Below, piece by piece: positions 53,896 through 64,000 of a stretch of 64,000 nucleotides of DNA (the first letter of the stretch is position 1; every line of letters begins with the position of its first letter). The notes under the pieces are model-generated. The model was given only the letters and a program-made list of their open reading frames with translations. It had not been told where the DNA came from and ran no database searches. The position numbers and the translations under genes are program-made. The stretch is from Dendrolimus kikuchii. Lineage: Eukaryota > Arthropoda > Insecta > Lepidoptera > Lasiocampidae. The stretch is from assembly GCA_019925095.2 (NCBI GenBank), contig CM034389.1, positions 19,703,435 to 19,767,434 of the forward strand, in the 5' to 3' direction.

Positions 53896-55227
53896 TAATA
53901 AAATAAACTACCCGTGTACAGCTGAAGTATAAAGCATGAAGTGTGTGCCTTAATACTAATCTCTAAGTATATAGATGAAGCAAATCTGGTGGGTTGGGCG
54001 TACCGTCGTGGCCAGGCGTGTCGGTTAGCCGGGCGGTATCCGTATACCCACAGCGATGTATATCCGCGTATATCCGCTCGGGGGCGGATCAGCCGGATCA
54101 GCAACAGGTGGGGATGAGCCGCGCCTCGATCCGCCCCCGCAATCCACGTGGTGTAAAACTTTTATAACTTTTATCGCTAACTTGAAAGTTAAGACTTAAG
54201 TGTTGTTACATTGACAAGGCGACATCTGAGTAAAGATAACGCTTTTTCAACTTAAATACACCTAAGTCTGAATGTAATTCTGTTTTATTAGTAGATATGA
54301 GTATATTTACTAATTTAACAGAATTGTCTGTCTGTAATATTAAAATAAATTCCAAAGTTTGGGTAAAAACTTCTATTTGTACGATGCGTAATAGTAAATC
54401 GATAACATTTAGTAGCAACGTGTACTCTACATGCCGCTACAATAAGGTAGTGAAGTCGCGAAAAATTATTACATTGATTCATATGTATATCCGAAGTCTT
54501 AAAAAGGGTATATTAATTTAATTTTAAAATTAATTTAATTTAAAAAAAAACAAAGTTCCAAAAATCTCAAAGAATCAAGGGAGAGTTTAAAAAAATATTT
54601 AAATAATAATAAGATTTGAACAATATCCGTTGAGTAGTAGTTTCAGAGAAAATATGGATTGTTTTCGATTCAATATTTTTAAGGTTCCTTCCTTAGCTTA
54701 GCGTTGGAAATAACCTCTTTAGAGTTTATTTATTTATAATTTGACATTGTCAACATTCTTTTGTTTTTTCTCTCTATATTATTCCTAGCATAATATCGTG
54801 TCGTTATAAAATAAATATTAATATTATAAGAAAATGTGTTACTTCATGTCCAAGTTATAGTGTATACAGTTTCCGTGCTCTCCACACTTAGTTAAATGAT
54901 AAAAACAATGAAGGAATATCAACATCAGGAATTCGTGGACATGGACAGTTGGACAATTTTTGATAAATATTTACAGTCCTAGCAGGTAAGGAAGTAGCAT
55001 AATAAAAACATAAAACTTCAGATTTGTCATATTACAAGTTTTGTTTTAATCCAAGTTAGAGACCACAAATACTGTCGCACTCAGAGAGCTTGAAGGACGA
55101 TAAAATAATAGAGAAATTATAATTTTCGTAAAATTAAATTATTGTGATTTACGTCAAAAACTTTATACTTTCTTAACTAGTGACGTTAATAAAACACAAA
55201 GTGAAGGTGGGGTTTTATCTGCATAAT
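53896..55227. other. nothing recognised
   Basis: A GC-rich patch at 54000-54150 (CGCTCGGGGGCGGATCAGCC, CCTCGATCCGCCCCCGC) can pair GGGGGCGGATC with GATCCGCCCCC, and flanks a region of AT-rich sequence. Origin unknown. Confidence 0.4.
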
Positions 55228-55425
55228 GTAACAGATATAGGCTGCTTTACGTAGATATGGCGATGAGTTTAATACGCTATTTGCGATGCGACGTATATTC
55301 ACAGAGATGGTATGTATATAGAATAATGTGGCTATTCGTTAACGTCGTTATTTTTAACGCTTTAACTAAGACACATTCAGCCACAGTCTAAATGTTTAAC
55401 TTTAGCGCTATAAATGAAGCCGAAC
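55228..55425. repeat. dispersed repeat family D, copy 2
   Basis: Aligned with 10521-10721: TAGATATGGCGATGAGTTTA, AATGTGGCTATTCGTTAACG and CATTCAGCCACAGTC. Diverged. Confidence 0.55.
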
Positions 55426-57004
55426 CATCAAAGTTATAAAGCGAAAAGTTTATTTTAAAAACTACTACAAAGAAATTTACAGGTAAAATATATAATCTAG
55501 ATCGCTGTGGATCGGAAGCGTTCTCAAAACGTTGGCTGCATTTCCACATTTTATTGTAACGATGATGAGTTGTTCTAAATACAAGCCAGGCCTGTGTTCA
55601 CTCTGGTTAGATACAGCAAAAAATAAATTACGGACTAATATCAGACTCTGAATGGGAAGCTAATTAGCTATTCTTTAGCAATACATTCTCGACAAAGTAT
55701 ACTAAATGATGCCATTAATTCGACTTCGTTAATATTCCTTCCAATGCGAAATTAAACGTTCAACTTTATTTATTTAGCGTATAATCAACAAAGTTGAAAT
55801 GACTCTATAAATAAAATGGAATTTTCAACTTAAAAGCATAAAATGAATCTAAATTAATGTTTTATAGTAATATTTCTAAATTCTAAGCCAACTTAATAGC
55901 TTGAACGATATTTATTGTAATACAACGGTTTACATGCGACGGTGCCTATCTTCAATTAAAAATTCATTCAAAAATTCTCATGTCTTAGAATCCCATAGCA
56001 CTTTAGACAAAAATGAAACCTTTATAAAATCGTCATACCCTCCCGTTCGACTATTTATGTGTGCCGTTGACATTTTTCTCAAAACAACTGCCTCACGTAG
56101 AGCCTATTTCTAAGCATTATTCGTCACTTGACACGATATTGATTCTATATTTGAATTTTCCTTCAAATCTAATTCATTCATTGATCCTCAGTATAATGGG
56201 CTAGATATCGCTCTACGCTTTTGCTGAAACGCTTTATATACTACTCCAGGAATCTTCTGCTTCATTGGTTATTGCTCCAGCGACAGAGGCCCACTGTCAC
56301 TTCGGCGTACTCATTTTACGAAAAGCCATCCTTTGCTTTTATTACGAATATACTTGTTACAGATTTTATTCATGAGATAAACACCTTTGTAGCCCACTGA
56401 GCAACTTTAAATTTGTTGAATAATCCTACCGTCATATCCACGTTATAGAATTTGAACCTTTTTCTATTGCTGGAGTAGGTGTAGTCGACAGGTAAAAGCC
56501 GATGTTTGGAGGGTTCATCTCATGTTCCTATTTGGTTGAAACAACCAAACTGAACTTCATAGTCCCCTTATGTTTCTGCTTTTCAACCAATTCGATTTGA
56601 ATGATCCGTCTAACTTTCACTTGCACCAGGTTAGTTGTTATGCTGATACATAATGGCTAACCTAGTGCGAAACCACATTGCGGGTGTTTCAACAGTCAGA
56701 GATGTTACCAAAGTCCTTTCAGCCTAGAGAAAGTGTTATGATATATTTTCTAAAAAAAACTCTACATTTTATTGATATAAGTTTAGTAGAAGAAGTTAAA
56801 AACCTAAAAGACTGAAATCTATACAGATCATAAAATTGAAATGTCTGTATGTAATGTCAAAGTAACAGCTTTTTATAAAATGCACATGAAAGAATATACG
56901 GTACTTATATCAAAAGATTAATTTTATAAGATTTTTGCCTGTCGGTCTGTCTTAATGATGAATATAAACGATATAGAACACGATGCAATTTTTTCAAATT
57001 TCTT
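55426..57004. other. nothing recognised
   Basis: AT-rich, with a 70-codon frame near 55901 lacking motifs. No repeats shared with this window were seen. Confidence 0.4.
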
Positions 57005-57315
57005 ATCTATTTCTTTGGGATTCACGTAAAAACTTTTGGGCCGATTGCGATGCGGTTTTCCCTTATCGAAAGCAAATTCTTAGACTTAAAATCTGCGCTA
57101 CTTTTTATCTTGGGAATTTTTCTGGGAATGCTTTAAAATAGACAGATTAAAAAAAAAAACGAATTCCAATGTGATTTTTTCACTGATCGATAGCAAATTT
57201 TATGTAATAAAATGTGTGATTTTTATATCCCGGCAATCCCGCGGGAATTTTTCAGGGAGCGGTTTGTAGTTGTTAGGATGCATAAAAATTAGCTTAATCC
57301 GACAAAGTTTTCAGT
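57005..57315 (-). repeat. dispersed repeat family E, copy 2
   Basis: Reverse-complement relative of 12335-12625. On the plus strand it contains GGGATTCACGTAAAAACTTT, TAGACTTAAAATCTGCGC, TTTATGTAATAAAATGTGTG and CGGGAATTTTTCAGGGAGCG. Confidence 0.65.
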
Positions 57316-58117
57316 AAAACTATAGCTTTTTTTTAATGCTGCGGTACTTTTTGTACCGGGAATCCCACAAGCATGTCAAGTCAATCGTGGACTAATATCG
57401 CAGGCATATCCTAGTTAGTTATATTATTTTTTTAATCTTGGAACAAACAAACATGTGTTTAATTTATAAACAATCTCAATATTAACAAAACGTTCAAAAT
57501 TGACGAATGGAGTCGTTTTGCGTAAACTTTCGTCCGAGGTGTCATTATAATCGAATCAATCTGAGCTAATGGCTTTTGGTCCAATACGCTAGGGAATGAT
57601 ACTTTATGGTAATCACCGCAATTCTGGCCTAAACAGGCGATGTCCTCGGCCCTTTAATAGTTTGATGAGACTGTTTACAGATTTGCATCAATGATTTATT
57701 TCCACTCATTTTGTATTAGTTATACCTAGTACATTTCTTCAACGTCTTTGCTAAAGTTTATATCCTCTTTAGATTAGCTGTAGACGGCGATTATTGTATG
57801 ACAAGTCATCTATTGCGCAACTAACTCTTAGCTCATTATTAAGTTTTATATTGGTTTTTTTTTACAGTCGTTTATTATTGTAACTATGTACTATATTAAA
57901 TGTAAAGGTAGATCAAAAAAGAGATGAATGGATTATGTAGAGGATGATATGATGATTTGTGGTGTGACAGAGGACGTATGTCAGAATAGAGGAGCATGGT
58001 AGGAAAAGACATATTGTGCCGACCCCAAATCATTCTAATCGGCAAAAAACTCGAACTATTGTAATTGTACGGTTTTGAATGCGAAATTTGGAAAACGCCA
58101 AATGCACAACCACTTAC
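57316..58117. other. nothing recognised
   Basis: AT-rich. If 58118-58290 is a real exon, this is the start of its intron. Confidence 0.35.
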
Positions 58118-58290
58118 CTTGCTTGCTGTGCTGCGGGAAACCTTCGATCGTGGATTGTAAATCACATTCACTGGCACGATTTCTTGATTGGCTAGAGGAT
58201 TAGCTAATTGTATATTTGAAAACACTTGAAAAATGGACGAAAAAACATGAAGGTCGATGCGGCGCGTGCGGTGTAGAAAGTTGCACTGAA
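58118..58290 (-). other. candidate 5' exon of an unidentified gene
   Basis: On the minus strand a near-perfect splice donor (AGCAAG|GTAAGTGG) lies at 58118/58117. About 170 bases upstream is ATTCAGTGCAAC, which fits the arthropod initiator TCAGT. The stretch between is less AT-rich than its surroundings and contains an open frame that crosses the donor (SNIQLANPLANQEIVPVNVI in part), plus a short ATG frame of 14 codons. It could be a non-coding first exon whose gene extends to the left. Joining it to the short LRR paralogue gives no ATG in the needed frame, so it is not obviously that gene's first exon. Confidence 0.3.
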
Positions 58291-59209
58291 TGTCCGCGTG
58301 AGGGCAGTATCGGCGTCGATAGCTCACACGGGGTGGCGATGCATTTGTTTTTAAATATACTAAAATTGGAAGTTATGAAATACGCGGAAAAATAGATGGT
58401 GCTAATATTACGGAACGGTGATTTTTTTTATAATTTAGAGACTTCCAAATATAAGTGCGAGTACAGTATCAAAAGTTTTGTACCGCTTCCATTTTTCTAT
58501 AATTGATGTTTTAAATTAAGCGTTTCTTTGCTTTACATACAAAACTTATATTTAATTATTGTGAAAAAAAGCTGATTTTATTCTTCCATAAACATTTAAA
58601 ATCATCAAAGGTATATGTCAAATTATTGATAAAGTCATTTCAGTTTGTAGTTTTCTCCATTTACTTGTATTCTATTGTAAATATCTATCGTATTTTTATT
58701 TAAAGGAGGATTTGGTTGCCGTGTAATTGGGGAGAAAGTAAAAGAAAAGAGAGATACTATATTAAATATGTAGGTAGCATTTTATTTCGTAGGTAATAAG
58801 GCAGTCACTGCAACTGCTGTACTATCTCACTATTTATCACCGGGCAGTGGGATGTGCATAAAGCATTACTATATCGCAACAAGAAAAGTTTCCTCTAGTA
58901 GTTAGTCTAAAATTGTTCAAATAATAAAAAATACTAAAAGATGCGTACTTTTAGATGCTGTGTGTAATTACAATCTAAGTATCAAATGTTTAAAAAAAAT
59001 CTGATTTTATATACCTAATACATAAAAATTAAAAGAATGCAGCTGACAACTCTAAATCGGAATTGATTACACATTACATGGTATTTTATATTCTTCAATA
59101 TTTTATCAATTTAGAAAAACCTAGACAATATAAAAAACCTCTTTGAATATATGTGACCTCTATTAAGAAGCGTGACATTTTGATTATACTGCTTTGATTC
59201 AAATATCGC
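58291..59209. other. nothing recognised
   Basis: AT-rich; no motif. Confidence 0.4.
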
Positions 59210-59700
59210 GCGATGAGTGCGAGTTCCCATGACCCACTTCCCTGTCCTTTATCGTATCCCCGTATTCCAATCTCATACCCCATCCCCTCTATCCTATTCC
59301 TCCTTTCTTTATATAGCGGAAATCAGTTTGAGGACCATAGGTCGCGTGAGGGGGAAAGGTCGCGACCCGTGTGTGAGATTCGCCAGGTCGGGATCACACT
59401 AGCACCTCACATATGAAGTGCTATTGCCACGTGCGTTGCCATACCCACTAAAACCCCTGTCTGATCTTTGAGCGTCCTTTGCCCGGGCTGTGGGTTCGTT
59501 CGCGCATTCACCTCCAGCCCAGACGAATCCTATCCCTCCTTTCTAATCCCTCTATTTCATCCTCTTTTTGTCCCATTCTAAAAGCTGGCAACGCCTTAGC
59601 ATCTCCTCTGGTGTTGCGAATGTCTTTGAGCGACGCGACGGTAACCACTTTCTAATAGTTGGGCCGCTTGCCTGTTTGCCAGCTTCGCATTAAATATATT
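59210..59700 (-). repeat. family A variant, longer copy
   Basis: The last 200 bases read on the minus strand carry the family A head (CAAACAGGCAAGCGGCCCAA, AAAGTGGTTACCGTCGC, GACATTCGCAACACCAGAGG) followed by TTGCCAGCTTTTAGAATGGG, as at 53757-53895. The GC-rich stretch 59210-59490 (GGTCGCGACCCGTGTGTGAG and similar) probably belongs to the same element. The open frames here are not genes. Confidence 0.55.
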
Positions 59701-60163
59701 AAAAAAAAAACTAAATGATATATAGGGATATATAGACTAGCGTTTGAGTATTTGAACATACATATACACACTTATATATTCAACGCTTCGTCGTCTCTTC
59801 GGTTATTTGTTGGGGTAATACCCAAATTAATAGTCTAAACTTGGCGGATCCCGCACGCGTGTGCTCGCCTTACTCGCAACTTAGTCGCCAATTAATTTAT
59901 TGCGCCAACTTTACTTTCCATTCTTTACCTTACCACTTATACGTTGTGGGAAGATTGTGTTGCTAGGTGGAAAAAATACAGAGCATTTTTGAACATTGAC
60001 ATAATGTTTCTAGAAATTTCAGAGATAAACATTTTAATGAATAGAATATTTCTGTCTTTCGACGCAAATTCACCTGTAAACGTGTGAAGGGAAATGAAAC
60101 TCGAAACGTCGAAACGTTTTAAATGTTTTAAAACCTTTCGATGTTGTTTTGACATAGTCCCGA
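59701..60163. other. nothing recognised
   Basis: Short minus-strand frame of 72 codons at 59937-60155 without motif. Confidence 0.4.
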
Positions 60164-60222
60164 TAGCTATAGTATATGAATACTATAGCTAAGCCAGTAA
60201 GCTATGAAGCTTACTGGCTTAG
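60164..60222. repeat. two overlapping perfect hairpins, each with ATGA loop
   Basis: Hairpin 1: TAGCTATAGTAT (60164-60175), loop ATGA, ATACTATAGCTA (60180-60191). Hairpin 2: CTAAGCCAGTAAGCT (60189-60203), loop ATGA, AGCTTACTGGCTTAG (60208-60222). All 12 and 15 pairs are perfect. They share three bases, so they cannot both be complete in one molecule. Confidence 0.85.
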
Positions 60223-61516
60223 GCCTCATTTCAATGACGAGACTTCAAAGCCTAGCCGAGTAAATTGTTATTTTCCAGCCACGCGTTGAGAGGAATAGTT
60301 TGCGGATAAGCTACACACCAATATATGACACATGCCAAACCGCTTATGACAACATTGCCGAACAAATAAACCGTTACTATGAAATGAGAAGGCCAAAGCC
60401 CAGCAGTTGAATCGTTTAAATATATGTTTTTCTTGGGTCAATTTCAATAAGCAACAAAATAGGATCTATGTACACACCATGTTTTTTTGAGCAAATAAAT
60501 GATTGATTGCTTGAATACTTTAGCTACGGTTTCTTGAACTCTTAAGTCATAACACACCACTTAATTAGAATAAATATGTAACTTTTCATTCCGGAAACAC
60601 AAATATTAAAAACAAAATAATTTGAGGTCAGACGTAAAATAATTTATTATTATTACCTAATAACGTTTAATATTTGAATAACTCTCTGAACAAGACTAAA
60701 GACAATTGATACATTAGAGTAGAAGTAAAAAATCAATCACGCATTTTAACGCTTTCTATAATAATAGATATTTTAGATTTTATTTAGATAGAATATTTTC
60801 AGCGTTTCCCTCAAATCAAACGTCTTCTCTTAGAGTGTCTCCTGATAAAGGCCTTCTCTAGCTCACGCCAGTGCTACTGGCAGGAAGGCCGCCCTGGCAT
60901 GATAAGTATAAACTCAGGCCTAAATTAGTTGGTAATGTTTGCTCTAAATTATATTTTGGAACGGGGCAACACCCGCCCACGCCGCAAGCCGTGCGCGCAC
61001 ACGCCAGCCCCCGATAACCGCCTGCGAAGGAGATTTATTTCGCGAACTTGTTAAAACTTCATAATTTGGCCGCATTATCGGCACTGTACCAAGTATATGA
61101 AGCAACAGACGCTTATCAGATTATATTGTTTCTTTGAGGCACATTCATGTATACTACCATTTTGAATAGTAAAAACTTGACACACAGATTTTGAAATTCT
61201 AAAAACCTATTCCTGGCCTTACAAGATATTTCCTAAATTAAAAGATTTGTAGATTTTAAAAGTCAAAAAATTACATTCACTTTTTTGTAATTTACTGTAA
61301 TCTTACAAGATTACATGTAATTGAAAACTATTAGGTTACTTTTCTTTACAATTCTAAACATTACAGATTTCGAAAATTCTTTTGTTCATGTGGTGCTTAA
61401 AAAATATTTTGCTTATTATTTTGCAAATTGAAACCTAATTTTACTTATTAAGTTTGTTTTAATTTCATAAACAAAATAAAAATTTAACACAGTATCAGAA
61501 CTAAAACAAGATATAC
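60223..61516. other. nothing recognised except a SINE scrap and a GC-rich patch
   Basis: AAGGCCAAAGCCCAGCAGTT (60391-60410) resembles the SINE tail. 60960-61030 is GC-rich (CCCGCCCACGCCGCAAGCCG) without a frame. Confidence 0.4.
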
Positions 61517-61888
61517 CTATTTATAGACGTTACACGTATACTTCCATAAATCGACAAAAGAGATAGCGAACTAAGTGGAACTAAACAATAAGGCAACGTA
61601 TTAAAGAACTGACATTACAATTCCTAGTATTCTTATACCGTGACTAGAAGTAGATCATGATCGTCAAGAGCCAGGTTTTCCTAAGACAATCGTGGCACCT
61701 TTCTATTCATAGACGTTACATATTACTTTAATAAATCGATAATAGAGTTAGCGAACTAAGTGGAACTAACCAACAAGGCAACGCATTAAAGAACTGACAT
61801 TACTGTTCCTAGTATTCTTATACCGTGACTACAAGTAGATCATGATCGTCAAGAGCCAGGTTATCCTAAGACAATCATGACACCTTTG
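61517..61888 (+). repeat. tandem duplication, two 186-bp units
   Basis: Units 61517-61702 and 61703-61888 align end to end with roughly 90 per cent identity. Shared text includes TAGCGAACTAAGTGGAACTA, CTAGTATTCTTATACCGTGA and AGATCATGATCGTCAAGAGC. Non-coding. Confidence 0.85.
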
Positions 61889-64000
61889 CACTATATTCAG
61901 GCGCCGCGAAGGAAATCCAAGTACCAATTACTTACACATAAGACAATTCTAATTAGCCCCTCCTTATTTATGATTCATAAGCCGAAGTACAATAAATTCT
62001 GGCGGAATCTTTCCGTCCCACATGTGCTAGTAAGCTGAGGCTTTAGCGAATGTTGAATGTAGGTTCTCGCCTAATAAGAGACGGGATGTAAGGAATTGCA
62101 CTGATTACTTTATTATTTATTACGCTACGTGCCGCCCGTGTAAACGCTTCCTAATACTCGTAGCTACAATAACGTCTTACGACCTTGTCGAATTAAGCCA
62201 TCTGTATATTCCAGAACTACGTGTAAGGAGAGTTAAAGGTGGATGAGTTTGAAAAAGTTGTAAGTGCAAGCTCGGTATTCGCCATCTATCAAATGGGGTA
62301 ACGATTAACTGACTTGCAGCAGCGAGAGGCACCTATGAGATTTTTAATTATTGCCAGTATTAAATCGTGATTAATATAAAATATGATATACTGTTATGGT
62401 GTTAGGGAATGCGTTGATCTATTAAGTATTTTGTAACATTATGGAGTTTTAGGAGGTTCTCTTCACATTGCTTAGATGTTAAAACTGCTTAATACAACGA
62501 ACTAAACAAATGGATATACTAAACTAGTCTTATATCTTTTGACGAGTAGTTCCGTAATCATTTTAGTAAAAATATAATCCTAGTGAAATCTCTTGTTTTT
62601 ACCTCGTCTTCCTGGCTTCTAATCAAATCGACATGTATGTTTGTATGTCATTGTGATGTTTCTTAGAAACCCAGTAGTAAGATGAAATGGATGAAATTTA
62701 ACTGGAAGGTGCGTTGTATCAGTTGCTACATAACTGTGCTGAGTTGTATAATTCTGAATACTAATTTTCATGACTATCCGTCAATTGACATATAACCACG
62801 GAAACAACAAAATTACATTTACGTGTAACTTACACTAAATACAAATACCTATACCTAATCTAAAGGTGCGTTTAAAATTGAGTTTAACAAACTTGTATGT
62901 CACCATTTTGTAGTAGAACCGTTCTGCTAAAGTATTATGTTGTTTTGTAAGTATTTTAATTATCATTATATTAATACATGAAGCAAAATCTTTGTACCCC
63001 TTTTTACGAAAATTGCATGGACGGAGGAGTATGAAATTTCGGACACATAGTTTATATAGATAAGTAGTGCAGAACGCTAATATTTTTTTTTAATTATGCA
63101 TAAAAATACTTTAAGTCAATAAATAAAAACATTACACACACTACCATGTATTTGACACACAGACGCATATATACTCTTTTGTGTATTGTTAAAGTCAAAT
63201 AAACAGTGTAGCCTTGGCGAAATCTGTGATTATAGAAGTATAGTCTTTGACAACAGAACCTTAATAATGTTTAAACTTATAATTTTATGTAATTATTACA
63301 TACATATTGGTATTAAAAATGTTGAGATAATCAAGTAATTCAGCCATCACAAAATTTAAAATATTTATGACAAAATCAAGACACTCTATCACGGAAAATC
63401 TACCTGCGTCTTTAATATTTCCATTCCGTCTTCATTTTCCACCTCGGCAAGGCCCGTAAAAATGATTATGTGGTATAACCCGGCTAATGTAAATTTATCA
63501 AGTGTATGTTGACAAAGCAGGCTGAGTAATGACTCTCATATTTCGCCGTATCTCTTCTCTTGATTATTGCCAAAGGGGATAAAACGGTTTTGCTTTGCTG
63601 TTGTTGGCGCGAGCGTTTCGTTCGCTTCGAAAAAGCGATAATTTTGTATGAATATTTATAATGTTTGAGAGTATACTTTAAACTTTATGTTACTCTATAG
63701 TCATACATCGTAAGAAGCTATCATCGTCTTCGAGCGAGTGTTAATACTTTTACCGCATTAGCACTAAGCATTATAATAACGAAGAGCAATAATTTACATA
63801 GACTATGGCCAAATAGAGAACAAAATATTAGAGGCGCCACGTTCGTAAGTTTGTCTAAACTCTAGCAAATTTAATATTATGTCATGAGTATTTGATACTT
63901 ACTAGTAATATTTAGTTTTACGTAAAACATCGTGCAAGTATCGAGTTGCTTTATTTACGTTCTTACTACGTATTTTGTCATCATAACCTATGATGTTTAC
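61889..64000. other. AT-rich, one probable dispersed repeat
   Basis: 62995-63215 (TTTTTACGAAAATTGCATGG, ACGGAGGAGTATGAAATTTC, then AAAGTCAAATAAACAGTGTA) is wording I associate with a common lepidopteran repeat, but no second copy is in this window. No gene recognised up to the window end. Confidence 0.35.

Noticed and set aside
54519..54545. AT palindrome around TTTTAAAA
   Set aside because: Only about eight pairs match and the sequence is so AT-rich that this is expected by chance.
58118..58290. This segment as the missing first exon of the short LRR paralogue
   Set aside because: In the frame required by the acceptor at 26508 there is an in-frame stop and no ATG after it.
59213..59416. 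Overlapping plus-strand frames of 61-67 codons
   Set aside because: They lie in the GC-rich part of a family A variant repeat.

Overview
The window looks like nuclear DNA of a moth or butterfly. It is AT-rich, has long gene-poor stretches and an insect-type windpipe gene, and is crowded with transposable elements of kinds common in Lepidoptera: a Mag-like Ty3/gypsy element, jockey-like and RTE-like non-LTR elements, a mariner, tRNA-headed SINEs, a Helitron-like copy and MITEs. No bacterial or organellar features were seen, and the species cannot be named from this sequence.

The cellular genes found with confidence lie in the first 27 kb, and all three encode leucine-rich-repeat (LRR) membrane proteins. 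Positions 7278-9380 (+) hold a single-exon coding region for windpipe (wdp), an LRR transmembrane proteoglycan. Positions 17721-20158 (-) hold a two-exon gene for a 751-residue LRR transmembrane protein. Positions 24769-26508 (-) hold a shorter tandem paralogue whose start codon must lie in an upstream exon that I could not locate. The two minus-strand genes share intron position and phase, the LRR block next to the membrane, and a cytoplasmic PPSYDEAL motif (a PPxY-type WW-domain ligand). The shorter one has lost half of its cap cysteines. I do not recognise an established name for this pair.

From 27 to 64 kb I found no convincing complete gene, so this part is intergenic or intronic. It holds an RTE-like element (37278-38874, 11-bp target-site duplication), a Ty3/gypsy element with identical 103-bp LTRs and a 5-bp duplication but a large internal deletion (40003-43804), several decayed reverse-transcriptase tails, SINEs, and members of at least four dispersed repeat families. 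It also holds a 72-bp tandem array (50951-51378), a 186-bp tandem duplication (61517-61888), and three perfect short-loop palindromes (29300-29346 and an overlapping pair at 60164-60222). A possible 5' exon with a consensus splice donor lies at 58118-58290 (-), and a weaker exon candidate at 44245-44440 (-).

The elements with clear target duplications (jockey 14929-17401, three RTE copies, gypsy) are younger than the decayed background. The jockey copy sits just downstream of the polyadenylation signals of the first minus-strand LRR gene, between it and windpipe. The most interesting biology is the LRR cluster. The most interesting DNA structure is the set of short-loop palindromes and the RTE copies with very different duplication lengths. 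Boundaries of degraded repeats are approximate and all calls were made by eye.
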